A DNA stretch of 64,000 bases from Eucommia ulmoides (taxonomy: Eukaryota; Streptophyta; Magnoliopsida; Garryales; Eucommiaceae), in contig CM028336.1 in the NCBI GenBank assembly GCA_016647705.1, positions 8,821,380-8,885,379 of the forward strand. Reading direction: 5' to 3'. Position 1 is the stretch's first letter. Each line of letters starts with the position of its first letter. Both the position numbers and the translations under genes were made by a program. Shown here piece by piece: positions 48,599 through 60,978 of the stretch. The notes under the pieces were generated by a model. It was not told the origin of the DNA, did no database searches, and worked only from the letters and a program-made list of their open reading frames with translations.

Positions 48599-50860
48599 TG
48601 GAGGCCTCCTTTTTTGGCTTCTTGTTTCTGTTGGCTACTGCTTTGTCCTTGGCAAATGCAAAGACTCATTACCATGAGTTTGTTGTATGCTTCTCTCTCT
48701 TTTCCTCCCTTGTTTCTTACATTTCCTTACTAAGGTATTAACTTTTAAGGAATGGTGGTGGTAGGTTCAAGCAACGCCAGTGACAAGGCTGTGCAAAACG
48801 CACAGCACCATCACGGTGAACGGGCAGTACCCTGGACCGACGCTTGAAGTGAACAACGGCGACACCCTCGTCGTTAGCGTTGTCAACAAAGCTCAATATA
48901 ACGTCACAATTCATTGGTAATTTTTGCATGCATGCAAGTCAAATATCCACTAAATTGCATTATCTACATCCCTTTCTACTTAGGTTATACCGAAAAACTA
49001 ACGCATAGCGGAATATAAAACTGACAATTAATAGATGAAACCGAAAATTTAGAGCATAAAAAGAGAGTGAATTGGACTCACATTTGTGGGTTCGTGGGCT
49101 GATGTGTTTCTCCAGGCATGGGGTGCGGCAGATGAGAACAGCCTGGGCAGACGGCCCAGAATTCATAACCCAGTGTCCAATCAGACCGGGAGGAAGCTAC
49201 ACGTACCGGTTCACCATTCAGGGACAAGAAGGCACACTCTGGTGGCACGCCCACAGCTCGTGGCTAAGAGCCACTGTCTATGGAGCTCTCATTATTCACC
49301 CCAAAGAAGGAGCCTCCTATCCCTTCACCAAGCCAAAGCGCGAAACACCCATTCTCCTCGGTAATAACTTCTTTCAGATATCTGTTTGTGGCTCATTTTG
49401 AAAATCCACAATACACAATTTTTCTTCAACTAACACAACAACAACTAATGATAAATTATAATAATTCAGGTGAATGGTGGAATGCTAACCCGATAGACGT
49501 AGTGAGGGAAGCCACAAGAACAGGGGCGACCCCCAACGTCTCCGATGCATACACCATCAATGGCCAACCAGGGGATCTCTACAACTGTTCGAGTAAAGGT
49601 TCGCTTTCTTCCAGAGAACCCAATCAAAAATTCAAACTAAACTCTCTATTCGAATGAATGTTGTTTTAAATGATTAAATCCGTTGAAATGCAGATACCGT
49701 TATAGTTCCGGTGGATTCGGGTGAGACGAATCTCATACGCATCATTAACGCTGCACTCAACCAACAGCTATTCTTCACCATAGCCAATCACAAGCTCACC
49801 GTAGTAGGAGCCGACGCCTCCTATGTTAAACCCTTCACCACTTCAGTCCTCATGCTCGGACCTGGCCAAACCACTGACGTCCTAATCAACGCCAATCAGC
49901 CGCCGGGCCAATACTACATGGCCGCCCGGGCCTACGCCAGTGCCCAAGGTGCACCGTTCGACAATACCACCACCACTGCCATATTAGAATACAAGGCCGC
50001 CTCTTGTGCCGGCAATTGCACTTCGAAAAAGCCCGTTTTCCCATCATTGCCGGCGTTCAACGACACCACCACCGCCACCACCTTCACCTCTAGCTTTAGA
50101 AGCCCAATGAAAGTCGAAGTCCCAACCCAAATTGACGAAAGCCTCTTCATCACCGTCGGTCTCGGGCTCCAAAATTGCCCTCCGGGGGCCAGCTCCCAAA
50201 ACTGTCAGGGCCCGAACGGGACACGCTTCACCGCCAGCATGAACAACGCTTCATTCGTCCTCCCGTCCAACGTCTCCGTCCTCCAGGCGCACCAACAGGG
50301 TATTCCCGGAGTTTTCACCACCGATTTTCCAGCGGCTCCTCCAGTGAAATTCGACTACACCGGCAACGTCAGCCGGTTACTCTGGCAACCCATCAGAGGA
50401 ACCAAGGTTTACAAACTGAAGTATGGGGCGAGAGTGCAAATAGTGTTGCAGGGAACAAAGATCTTCACTGCTGAAAACCACCCGATTCATCTTCACGGAT
50501 ATGATTTCTACATTCTTGCAGAGGGATTCGGTAACTTCAATCCCCAAACTGATACTTCTAAATTCAACCTCGTTGATCCACCTCTTCGGAACACAGCAAG
50601 TGTACCTGTAGGAGGGTGGTCCGTCATTAGATTTGTCGCTGATAATCCAGGTAAGGAAAAATAATCATGGACATTCTTAAAAATATAATTACTTTTTTAA
50701 TTCACCTTTTTTTTTGGGGAACAAAACAGGAGTTTGGTTCATGCATTGTCACTTGGATGTGCATATTAATTGGGGATTAGCCATGGCCTTCCTGGTGGAA
50801 AATGGAGCTGGAGAACTGGAGTCGCTAGAATCTCCTCCAGAGGATCTCCCTGTGTGTTAA
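48598..50860 (+). CDS. laccase 2 (LAC14/LAC15-like multicopper oxidase)
   Basis: Exons 48,598-48,684, 48,765-48,916, 49,116-49,360, 49,470-49,598, 49,694-50,650 and 50,730-50,860 have exactly the same lengths as in laccase 1 (87, 152, 245, 129, 957, 131). They give 566 residues with no interruption. The N-terminus is [18 protein letters not shown], with cleavage expected after ANA. All four copper motifs are unchanged (HWHG, HAH, HPIHLH, HCHLDVH). It differs from laccase 1 by a scattering of substitutions, such as SVVNK for NVVNK, GQYY for GRYY and SPMKVE for SPRKVE. Splice donors include the less common g|gttcgc at intron 4. The role would be the same apoplastic phenol oxidation, and any difference in expression cannot be read here. 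Confidence 0.95.
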
Positions 50861-52399
50861 TATCATCAACAAGAATCATCAAATGCCAGCGTTCAACGTG
50901 TTTTTATACTAATAAATAAGTTTATTGTTGTTTTACCCCGCATTTGGGGTCATTATATAGTCTTATAATGAGAGTTTTTTTCCGTCATTACGTTTTTTTC
51001 CTAACAACGATTAAAGATTCTCTCCCATCATTAGGGAAAAATATTTTAATTAAGTTTAGTAGAGTGATGAAATAATAAAAAATATCTCTATCAGAAGATC
51101 ATGTACTGAATACAACTTCTTTTTTTGTACAAAATCATTAATACAATTTTAATTTTGGAGGATTGAAAGAAATGTGAAATTTGAATGATCAAATGTGTAA
51201 TTTTTGATAAATCCCAAAGTCCATATAAACATCCACCCCATATTTTTGGGTTCGTTTGTTTGGGTGAAGAAAATGATGGATAAGAAAATGGAAAAAAAAA
51301 AAAAAAAAAACGGATGGAAAAAAAAAAAATAAGAATAGAATAATAATAATAATAAAAAAAAAAAAAGGAAAATAAAATGCACAATTTCCAAAGTAGTTTT
51401 TTTACACCAATTTAAGAAGAAAATGAATAAAAATGACTGGAAAATTTTGAAGAAGAGAATAACATTATAAATATACCCTTCATAATAGAATATTTAATTT
51501 ATTTTTATGATATATGAAGGTAAAATAATAAATTACATTAAATTGAATAATTTTTCTTTCACAAGTAATAAAAATATTATTATCTCATTTTTCTTTCCCT
51601 TTGTTTTCTCATCCTCCCATCCAAACATACAATGATCCAAAATGCAATTTTCCCATATTGTAGTATAAAATTTATTTATTTCTCAAAAATAATTTTGATG
51701 AAAATTAAATTATTAACACTATAATATAACAGAACAATATATACATATATATCTCATCGAAAATATGTTTGACTTAAAATAAATGAAAATTGTTTATTGA
51801 TATTGAGTAAATTCAACCATTATTTATGTAATTATATATAAAAACATTTAAACCTATTGATTTATTTATTTTTTAACAAAAACTCATTTTAGCAAAATAC
51901 ACACACGTTGTTGTGCAACTTTTTTTTTTTTTTTATGGATATGACTAAGTATTTGCTGCCCAGATTTTCTTCTTAATACATGCTTTGATATATTATATAA
52001 AAGTTATTGCACGGGCGATAGGTAATATAAAAGTAATTGCACAGTAATAATTATTTCAATGTGGTTTACTTTTGCAAATATTGATGTGCGGCAAATATTT
52101 GAAAACTCGGTGCAGACATTTTTGTAATATAGATCAAAATATTGTTGTGCATCAAATATCAGTGGAAAATAAATTTTTGTCTAAATCAAAATGAATAATG
52201 AAAATTAATATTAATTTTCTAAAATTAATATATACATATTATGTGTGGAGAGAGAGAGAGAGAGAGAGAGAGACTTTTTTTTTTCAACTAAAGAAAGCAA
52301 TTTTCTTAACGCTAATCAAATTCATTTTCTTGATCGTATAATCAATAATATGAAAAGCTCAAACTCAAAATTAATGGGTAAAATTTTACGTATAGTATA
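50861..52399. other. 3' flank of laccase 2
   Basis: There is no gene. It matches the 3' flank of laccase 1 up to about 51,910, except for about 610 extra bases (51,157-51,766) between taatttt and gtttgacttaaaataaatg. Inside that extra part GTTTGTTTGGGTGAAG at 51,252 and CATCCAAACATAC at 51,618 form weak inverted ends of a MITE. From 51,910 to 52,400 I see only AT-rich DNA and a (GA)n run at 52,248-52,273. Confidence 0.6.
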
Positions 52400-52980
52400 T
52401 CAGATTTGAATCCCCAAATTGGGTTCCATCCAATCTAATTTTAAGAACCCTAATCTTAGATCATCTTCTATCCTCAAATACTCCCCAATATCCGACTGGT
52501 GAAGCAAACAATCCCATTCGAATCCATTTTCCGGCAAACCGTTGTTGATTTCGCCACCACGCCGAACCCCAAGAAGCACGTCGGACATGGAGAACATCAC
52601 CACCCCATCTCCGGCGACGATATCCTCCGTAATCCTCCCCAATCCGCCCTTCAAGACGTGGTTACCGTACGGAAAACTCATCTCTGAGGTGGGTTTGAGC
52701 CATACAGTGTGCTTGGCGTTGGCACCGAGTAGGTTCGGCGCCTGTATCGTCAAGTGGAACTTTCCGGTCTTCGTTAGTTTTCCGATGTTGGTTCCGAGCG
52801 AGACCAGATTCTCGTGCTTCACGTTGGTGGTGCGCTTGACCAGAGATTCACTGATGTAGAAGACGCGGTTCTTGTTCAGGCGGAAGCAATAGCGGCCGGG
52901 GTTCGAATTGGGACCTCGTGAGAACGGTTCTCAACGATGTTCTTCAGGTTGTTGCCGGTGAATTTGAAGAGCTTTTCACA
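52400..52980 (-). pseudogene. NIP7: NIP7 (60S ribosome biogenesis) retro-pseudogene
   Basis: The minus strand reads EKLFKFTGNNLKNIVEN, then after a one-base loss NPGRYCFRLNKNRVFYISES, then KHENLVSLGTNIGKL, HLTIQAPNLLGANAKH, SFPYGNHVLKGGLGRITE, FSMSDVLLG and LHQSDIGEYLRIEDDL. This is the whole NIP7 homologue apart from its first ~15 residues. NIP7 is a nucleolar PUA-domain protein needed for 27S/25S rRNA maturation. At least three single-base length changes are visible (one near 52,905 and a compensating pair near 52,580 and 52,510), and the normal stop after EDEL is gone. No introns interrupt it, as expected of a processed copy. Its 5' end stops where LTR-like DNA begins. Not functional. Confidence 0.85.
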
Positions 52981-54022
52981 CGGTTAAATTTTCACCACGA
53001 ATTTTCTAACCAAGTGATGGTCTAGTTAGAGCTACAACTAGTCAGCCGCTAGTATAGTTCTTGGACAGCCACTCTCATATCCACTCGGACGCACTCACAC
53101 ATCCTAGAAAATAATATGCAACACAACGTTTACAGCCGCAGTCAACCTTGTTTTATTATTCAATCAAAACAAGGAAAACACATACAGATTCTGGCCTAAG
53201 GGTGGCAAAGAACATCATTTCTCACTGCTCTCATTGTATATATAGGCAACAAAGACCGTTGACATCTCCAATTGCTAGGCAAACATGCAAGAAACCGCTC
53301 CACAGATTCTGGAGAAATGGCACCAACAGTTTCCTATCCAACCACCAAAACTGTCCCACAACTACCCCACATGATTAGCATATGTCATGAAACTGTCACA
53401 CTTAACTGAATTTCGTCCATCAGATAAGTCCTAGCTGCCCAACCCAATCTGTCGTTCCGTTGCATTTTGTTGCATCGTTGCACCCAACGACTTGCCAACT
53501 CCGTATGCATTTTCAACATTCAGAATACACCGCTGCGCCCAACAATGCGTCATGCCGCGCACATGACCCTGACCACAACGTAGCGTTGTGCCTACGTTGT
53601 GCCGCCTTGCCTTGGTGCCGTACCAAGGTCTTCTGTTAGTTTCATGCCTCATCCATGGACCCCATTTCTAGCATTATCTGCCAACGCCACCAATATGCGC
53701 CCACATTGCCCAACGGCGTACCATTTTGCCAATGTGTGCCCAACAGCTTGGTCCATTGTCGTCCCGTTCCTCCAACGCATGTTGCCGTATCTTGGTCCTC
53801 GTTGCCTTGGCCGCATGCCAAGGTCTTGCTCGTTGTCATGTCACCCACATAGCACCAATCCTAACATTGCACCTAAGATCACCAACACTGCCCAACACCC
53901 GCTGGTGTTATGTCATAACGCCACTGCCCACCGACGTGCACCATGTTGGTGCCCTCGTTACCAACACCTCATTTGTACCGCATGTACCATGTCCGGTAGC
54001 AAAGTGCACCCTCCAGGCCAGT
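52981..54022 (-). mobile_element. GC-rich LTR-like fragment (fossil)
   Basis: On the minus strand a TATA-like cctatatatacaatgagag (about 53,230-53,250) is followed by AATAATAAAACA and a GT-rich tail ending near 52,981, the usual order of a copia LTR. To its right (53,430-54,010) lies GC-rich, cryptically repetitive DNA with many TTGCCAA and GCCCAAC words. No coding domain was recognised. Broken; ends and family are uncertain. Confidence 0.4.
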
Positions 54023-57000
54023 ATGCTTGTTTCTTGTGACCGCCTTGACAAACAACAGTCCGTGACATGCAGCATGAAAAGCTCTCTCTCTCTCTAAACC
54101 AACAGGTTTCCCAAAGCATGAAGAAGCACATTTTCATCTAGCCGAGGAAAGAAACTTGATAGAGAGAGGGGCTCAAAAACATCATAATTCTTAAATAAAG
54201 TAGGATCATTAACTGAGGAATGGAGACAACTTCTGTTATATTTGATTGGAGAGAGGAGCAGATACAAACTCAATCCAAGGCAACCTCCTCTTTCGAGAGA
54301 GGAGCAGATATAAACTCAATCCAAGACAACCTCCTCTTCGGAGAAAGGAGCAGTTTATGCATTCAAACTAAAGCACTAATATTGAATTTTTAGATTTTAA
54401 TTTCACAACCAAATAATAATTTTTGACTTCAAACTAAAACGCCAAAATTAAAATTTCAATTTTAATTTAACCGCCAAATCTCAAATAAATTAAAATTAAC
54501 CAATTATACCCAAATAAACATAACATATTTAAACCCTAAATAAATTTAACTAAATCCTAATTAAATTTAATAAAAGCCAAACTCAATCATAATTAAACCA
54601 AATTAACCCTAAATTAACAATAACCCAACCCCTAATTATAAACCCACCCCTTAATTACAAACTCACCCCTCCCCCTAATTATAAACCCACCCACCCCTTT
54701 AATTCCCTCATTACGAGACGATGAGGACCCGCGACTGCAATGACGAGGGTAACAGACGGTGAAAGCTATTACCGTTTGGCGACGGCGAGGATTGCTCAAC
54801 TTCAGCAATAGAAATTTTTGGCGTTCGGCTTTGGTTTCAAACTCTACGAATTGGTAAGGTTTTTGGTTTCTTTATCTTTAATTGTTTGTTCAATTATATT
54901 GAGGATTCATAGCCCTCTGTTTTTTTCATGACCGTTCTGTGTTCTTCTCTGATTTCATGATCGTTGGAGTAGCCGTTGCTACTCCAATGGCCATTTTGGC
55001 TTCTCATTTGCCTGTGCCAAATATGGCCCAACCAGACCACCTATGCCAAAATGGCACAGGCGATGGCTCTCCCATTAGAGTGACTTTTTAGCTTCAAAAT
55101 AGTCATATTTGGGATGACACACCATTTGCCACAGCCATTGGAGTTGCTCTAACTACCATTACGCTCTTCCAAAAGCTACTTCCTTCTTAGAAAACCTCCC
55201 TTTTGATCCAAATCATTTAGGGCTTGTTTGGTTTTGTTTGAAAAAGTTATAAAAAATAGAGTATTTAATAATAATGGGTTGAAAACTATAAAAGTGACGA
55301 GATTAAAATATGATGTTGAAAAAAGAGAGAATGATTATTGTTGAGTAAATGTGTGGTTGAGAGAATTCAAAAAAAAAAAAAATATTATATCATCACAAAA
55401 TTATAAGATTAAAAATAGGTAATGCGATAGATTGAGTATTTTGAAAATTATTTACAAAGAATAAACAACGTATTTTAGGGTTTTTCAAGGAGGGCATAAC
55501 CGTAATTTCATAAAACATTTTTCAAAAAATTTTAGTTAAGATAAAATTGAGGACAAAAGAGTTATTGTTTTTGTTTTTTCTGGCAAAGGATTTTTGTGAT
55601 AACTTTCATGTATAAAAAAGAGTGGGTGAAATTTTAAAAAATTACCTAACTAAATTTTCCTCGCTCACTTTATGGCATCCTTGTTATATTTTGACACGTT
55701 TGTTAGTTTTCCAATTGATAGAAGAAGAAGATGAATAAGACAAGACGTCTTTATTCTACAACTAACGAGTAATGACTGAACTTAGCCAGATCGACATGGA
55801 ATATTTAAAAATAAAGTATGGGTTTGAAAAGTCAAAAACTAAAAACAATTTGGTTGAAATAATCATCAGAATTTGATTGAAGAGACCACCACAAAAATTA
55901 AGATTTAAGTCTGGACCAAGAACAAACATTTCGTAATCATTGTAATTTCTTACTGACGTGCTTCTCAATAAATTATAAATCTAGGTGCCGTTTGGTGGTT
56001 GTTTCTCTCGTTCTTAATATTTTAGAATTAATTTACAAAAATATATTTGATAAACACGTTCTTGTCTCCAAAAATTTGAGAATAATTTAGAGATCATTCA
56101 TGAATTCCCTAAGAATCTGAGAAGTCATTCCCATAAATTAGTCCCACTACCACCCTAACGGTCACTACCAGTACCGGCCGACCACCACCATCCTGCCGGC
56201 TGCCACCACCGCTATGCCGCCCGTCATAAATTTTTTAAAAAAAAAAAAGAAAAAAAGAATACATGCTTCAACCAAACGTCTGTCTTGTTTATTTTCTCGT
56301 AAATTAAGAGAAACAATTTAACAACAATGATCATCCCAGTTTATATAAAGTAGAAATAGAAAAACAGAAACAGCCACCCAAGTCGCCCGCCACACATCTT
56401 TCTTTCATCTTAAAATATTAAAACTTCAATGTCTTACTATGAATTGTTTGTTTACCTACTCCAAAAACAACTACCAATTTTTAATACCCAAAAAAAAAAA
56501 GTGTCGTTTTCTATGATATTTTGATGACAATACTTTTCTTGTGGGACTTGAAAATCTAAGAATTTTTATAATAAGGGCAAATTCAACTTGAAAATCTAAT
56601 AATGTTTATAATAAGGGAAAATTACATTTTCAGTCCCTAATTTTAGCAAGAATTCTATTCAGTCCTCTTAAGTTTAAAACCAAACAATAAAATTTAATTA
56701 TTTGAAGTTCAATTATTTTTCAGCGTAAGAGGTGGGGACAAAAACTAAAAAACATATGATCCATTGAATTTATCTAGTGCTTAAAAGGTACTAATTTAGT
56801 TTTTTAATTCTACACCCAAATACATAAGGCCAGCCCTGCCGTAAGTATGGGTCAAAAAAAACCTGTCACGTGATTTGTGCATGACATTATATGATCTTTT
56901 GGGTCATTTCACTAGTTGAACATTCTAAATTCAAGCATTACAAACTGATTGTGAAGATAGAGATCAATCTAGGTTTTCGAAGATGAAAAATTTACATCAA

Positions 57001-58469
57001 CTAAATGACCGAAAACAACATGGTTTGTCATGTAAGAATCCTACGACCCATTTTCCATCCATCTAACAATTTTGTTTCACAAAAAGGCCAAATAAACAAA
57101 GTTAAAGGGGTTAAAAATGTAATTCACCCTAATAAGAATAACTAAATAGCTGAATTGTTATCATCTGATAAACCTAATATGAAATCATTTCTTTGACCAA
57201 TCTGTCCAAGAGAGAGAGAGAAGCAACAGACAAGATTTAACCTTAATCATTGCTTTTTCACTGTTCTTAACGAACCCACCTTGTCTTCTTTTCCTCATCA
57301 TAACATTCTCACTCAACAACTTACTCCTAAAAATTGACCTATTTTCGTATTAACTGAATATGCTTAAAAAACAGACAATCACCATTTATACTAATTTTTT
57401 ATTTTGTTCTTTGTTTTCATTAAAAATTGGAAAAAACAAAAAATATAAATAGAGAGAGAAATGGATATAAAGAGAGATTTTTTAGGTGACATTTCATTAA
57501 CGTTTCTAGAAACAGAAATGCATTTAGTAAAAACAATTGTTTTTAAATTGTTACATAATTTACGAGAACAAAAGCAAAGAAACATGTTCGGTTACTATAT
57601 GAGTTCGTAAATTATAACAAAATAAAAACACATTTTTAAGATTAACTACGACAATAAAAAGTAATTATAGCAAAGTACTCTATTGTTGATGAGAGAGAGA
57701 GATCACTTCTCTATATTTGAGACAAACAAGATTTGAATGAGAGGCCTCACTTAAGAATTTCAAAAAAAGCGATCTTGTCCCTTTTAGTGAGAATAAGTTG
57801 GAAAGGAATGAAAATAAAAAAAAAAATTCTATTTCTCACAATCTCAAGAATTTTGGGAGCACTCTCAAAATTTTGAGAATATTTCAGGACAGAAACACAT
57901 TAACCAAACATGTTTCTATTCTTATATTTCAAAATTCCAGGAACGAGAATACAAGTTTGGGAACAAAAACACTAAACAAACAAGACCTTAGGTTCACTCT
58001 TTTTTTACCTTTAAATATGGAGGACAATTAAATCAGTTTATACTTTTGTTGGGGATAGAAGTAAAACATAGTTGCTACTATTATTTTTCTTTATGTTTTA
58101 AATACTTTTTTGAAAAGCAAAACATAGTTGCAATACTTTTTTGAAAAGCAAAACACGAGTTGCTTACAGTAAAAATGTTAATTAAATACTTAATTTTTAA
58201 AAAAAAAAAAGCCGTTTCAAATTTTTTTTACAGAAATATATGTCAAAGCATTGAGGACTTGCCAATTATCATCCCGCCCACACATTAAGCATGTGATTTA
58301 CACAATTAAACATTAGTTTTTTAACACCTCGTGATTGACTAATTACTTAATTAGTGGAACATCTTTAATATTAAACCCCAAAGAATCATACTTCCTTGAA
58401 ATTCATTTCCAGCACTGACTTTGGAAGCAAGTTACTAATGAAAATAAGCTTGAAGGGCCAAGTGGGTGT
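54023..58469. repeat. upstream flank of laccase 3 (duplicated block)
   Basis: There is no gene. It aligns with 42,747-46,250 and then 47,930-48,400, but without the Harbinger-like insert. It holds the block-3 copies of the two MITEs (54,963-55,153 and 55,984-56,378). A duplicated word (ggagcagatataaactcaat) at 54,255-54,330 is a local tandem repeat. Confidence 0.7.
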
Positions 58470-58473
58470 GGTG

Positions 58474-58592
58474 CACCAAACTACCTTAGAGTTCAACTAC
58501 ATACACCATCAACTTCAATCTTAATCTAATCTGCCACCCCCAAACAACCCTTTAAAAAAAACCTTTATTCTTCATGATCTTGTCCTATAAAA
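58474..58592 (+). promoter_or_regulatory. laccase 3 core promoter
   Basis: CACCAAACTACC at 58,474-58,485 and TATAAAA at 58,586-58,592, 112 bp apart. A (AAAAG)n run at 58,637-58,660 lies in the leader and is unique to this copy. Confidence 0.65.
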
Positions 58593-58682
58593 AGAAGATC
58601 CCACACTTGTACTTTCTCACAACCCCCCACCCCCAAAAGAAAAGAAAAGAAAAGAAAAGACTTACTAAGCAAAAAGATCAAG

Positions 58683-60978
58683 ATGGACGCCTCCTTTTTT
58701 GGCTTCTTGTTTCTATTGGCTAGTGCGTTGTCCTTGGCCAATGCAAAGACTCATTACCATGATTTTGTTGTATGCTTCGCTATCTTTTCCTCTCTTGTTT
58801 CTTACATTTCTTTACTAAGGTGTTAACTTTTAAGGAATGGTGGTGGCAGGTTCAAGCAACGCCAGTGACAACGCTGTGCAAAACGCGCAGCACCATCACG
58901 GTGAACGGGCAGTACCCTGGACCAACGCTTGAAGTGAACAACGGTGACACCCTCGTCGTTAGCGTTGTCAACAAAGCTCAATATAACGTCACAATTCATT
59001 GGTAATTTTTGCATGCATGCAAGTCAAATATCCACTAAATTGCATTATCTACATCCCTTTCTACTCATGTTATACCGAAAAACTAACGTTTTCTCTTTAA
59101 CATAGAGGAATACAAAATTGGAAATTAATAGATGAAACAGAAAATTTAGAGCATAAAAAGAGAGTGAATTAGACTCACATTTGTGGGTTTCTGGGCTGAT
59201 GTGTTTCTCCAGGCATGGAGTGCGGCAGATGAGAACAGCATGGGCAGACGGACCGGAATTCATAACCCAGTGTCCGATCAGACCGGGAGGAAGCTACACG
59301 TACCGGTTCACCATTCAAGGACAAGAAGGCACACTCTGGTGGCACGCCCACAGCTCGTGGCTAAGAGCCACCGTCTATGGAGCTCTCATTATTCACCCCA
59401 AAGAAGGAGACCCCTATCCCTTCACCAAGCCAAAGCGCGAAACACCCATTCTCCTCGGTAATGAAAAAAAAAAACCTTCTTTCAGATATCTGTTTGTGGC
59501 ACATTTTGAAAAGCCACAATACACAGTTTTTCTTCAACTAATAATAAATTAAAATAATTCAGGCGAATGGTGGGATGCTAACCCGATAGATGTAGTGAGG
59601 GAAGCCACAAGAACAGGGGCGACCCCCAACGTCTCCGATGCATACACCATCAATGGCCAACCCGGTGATCTCTACAACTGTTCGAGTAAAGGTTTGCTTT
59701 CTTCAACAAAACCCAATCGAACATTCAATCTAAACTATCGATTCGAATGAATGTTGTTTTAAACGATTAAATCCGTTGAAATGCAGATACTGTTATAGTT
59801 CCGGTGGACTCCGGCGAGACAAATCTCATACGGGTCATTAACGCTGCACTCAACCAACAGCTATTCTTCGCCATTGCCAATCACAAGCTCACGGTAGTAG
59901 GAGCTGACGCCTCCTATGTTAAACCCTTCACCACTTCGGTCCTCATGCTCGGGCCTGGCCAAACCACCGATGTCCTAATCAACACCAATCAGCCGCCGGG
60001 CCGATACTACATGGCTGCCCAGGCCTACGCCAGTGCCCAAGGTGCACCGTTCGACAATACCACCACCACTGCCATATTAGAATACAAGGCCGCCTCTTGC
60101 GCCGGCAATTGCACCTCGAAAATGTCAGTTTTCCCATCGTTGCCAGCGTTCAACGACACCACCACCGCCACCACCTTCACCTCCAGCTTTAGAAGCCCAA
60201 GGAAAGTCGAAGTCCCGACCCAAATCGATGAGAGCCTCTTCATCACCGTCGGTCTCGGGCTCCAAAATTGCCCTCCGGGTGCCAGCTCCCAAAACTGTCA
60301 GGGACCGAACGGGACCCGCTTCACCGCCAGCATGAACAACGCTTCATTTGTACTCCCATTCAACTTCTCCCTCCTCCAGGCGCACCAACAGGGTATTCCT
60401 GGAATTTTCACCACCGATTTCCCAGCAGCTCCTCCAGTGAAATTCGACTACACCGGCAACGTCAGCCGGTCACTCTGGCAACCCATCAGGGGAACCAAGG
60501 TATACAAACTGAAGTATGGCGCGAGAGTGCAAATAGTGTTGCAGGGAACAAAGATCTTCACTGCTGAAAACCACCCGATTCATCTTCACGGATATGATTT
60601 CTACATTCTTGCAGAGGGATTCGGTAACTTCAATGCCCAAACCGATACTTCTAAATTCAACCTCGTTGATCCACCTCTTCGGAACACAGCAAGTGTACCT
60701 GTAGGAGGGTGGTCAGTCATTAGATTTGTCGCTGATAATCCAGGTAAGGAAAAATGATCGTGGACATTCCTATAAAGGTGATTATGTTTAACCCATAATA
60801 TAATTAATTTTTTAATTCACTTTTTTTGGGGGGGGGGAATAAAACAGGAGTTTGGATCATGCATTGTCACTTGGATGTGCATATTACTTGGGGATTGGCC
60901 ATGGCTTTCCTGGTGGAAAACGGAGCTGGAGAACTGGAGTCGCTAGAATCTCCTCCAAAGGATCTCCCTGTTTGTTAA
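58683..60978 (+). CDS. laccase 3 (LAC14/LAC15-like multicopper oxidase)
   Basis: Exons 58,683-58,769, 58,850-59,001, 59,213-59,457, 59,563-59,691, 59,787-60,743 and 60,848-60,978 have the same lengths as in laccases 1 and 2 and give 566 uninterrupted residues. The signal peptide is [21 protein letters not shown]. Copper motifs are intact (HWHG 79-82, HAH 124-126, HPIHLH 467-472, HCHLDVH 529-535). It is the most diverged of the three, e.g. [15 protein letters not shown] at the last copper site (closer to typical plant laccases than HINWG), [20 protein letters not shown] and LPFNFSLLQ. Intron 5 carries extra bases and a G9 run. It has the same predicted secreted phenol-oxidase role. Confidence 0.95.

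Noticed and set aside
51091-51391. Phe-rich minus-strand frames of 80-97 codons
   Set aside because: They come from long A runs and an (AAT)n tract read in reverse, not from coding sequence.
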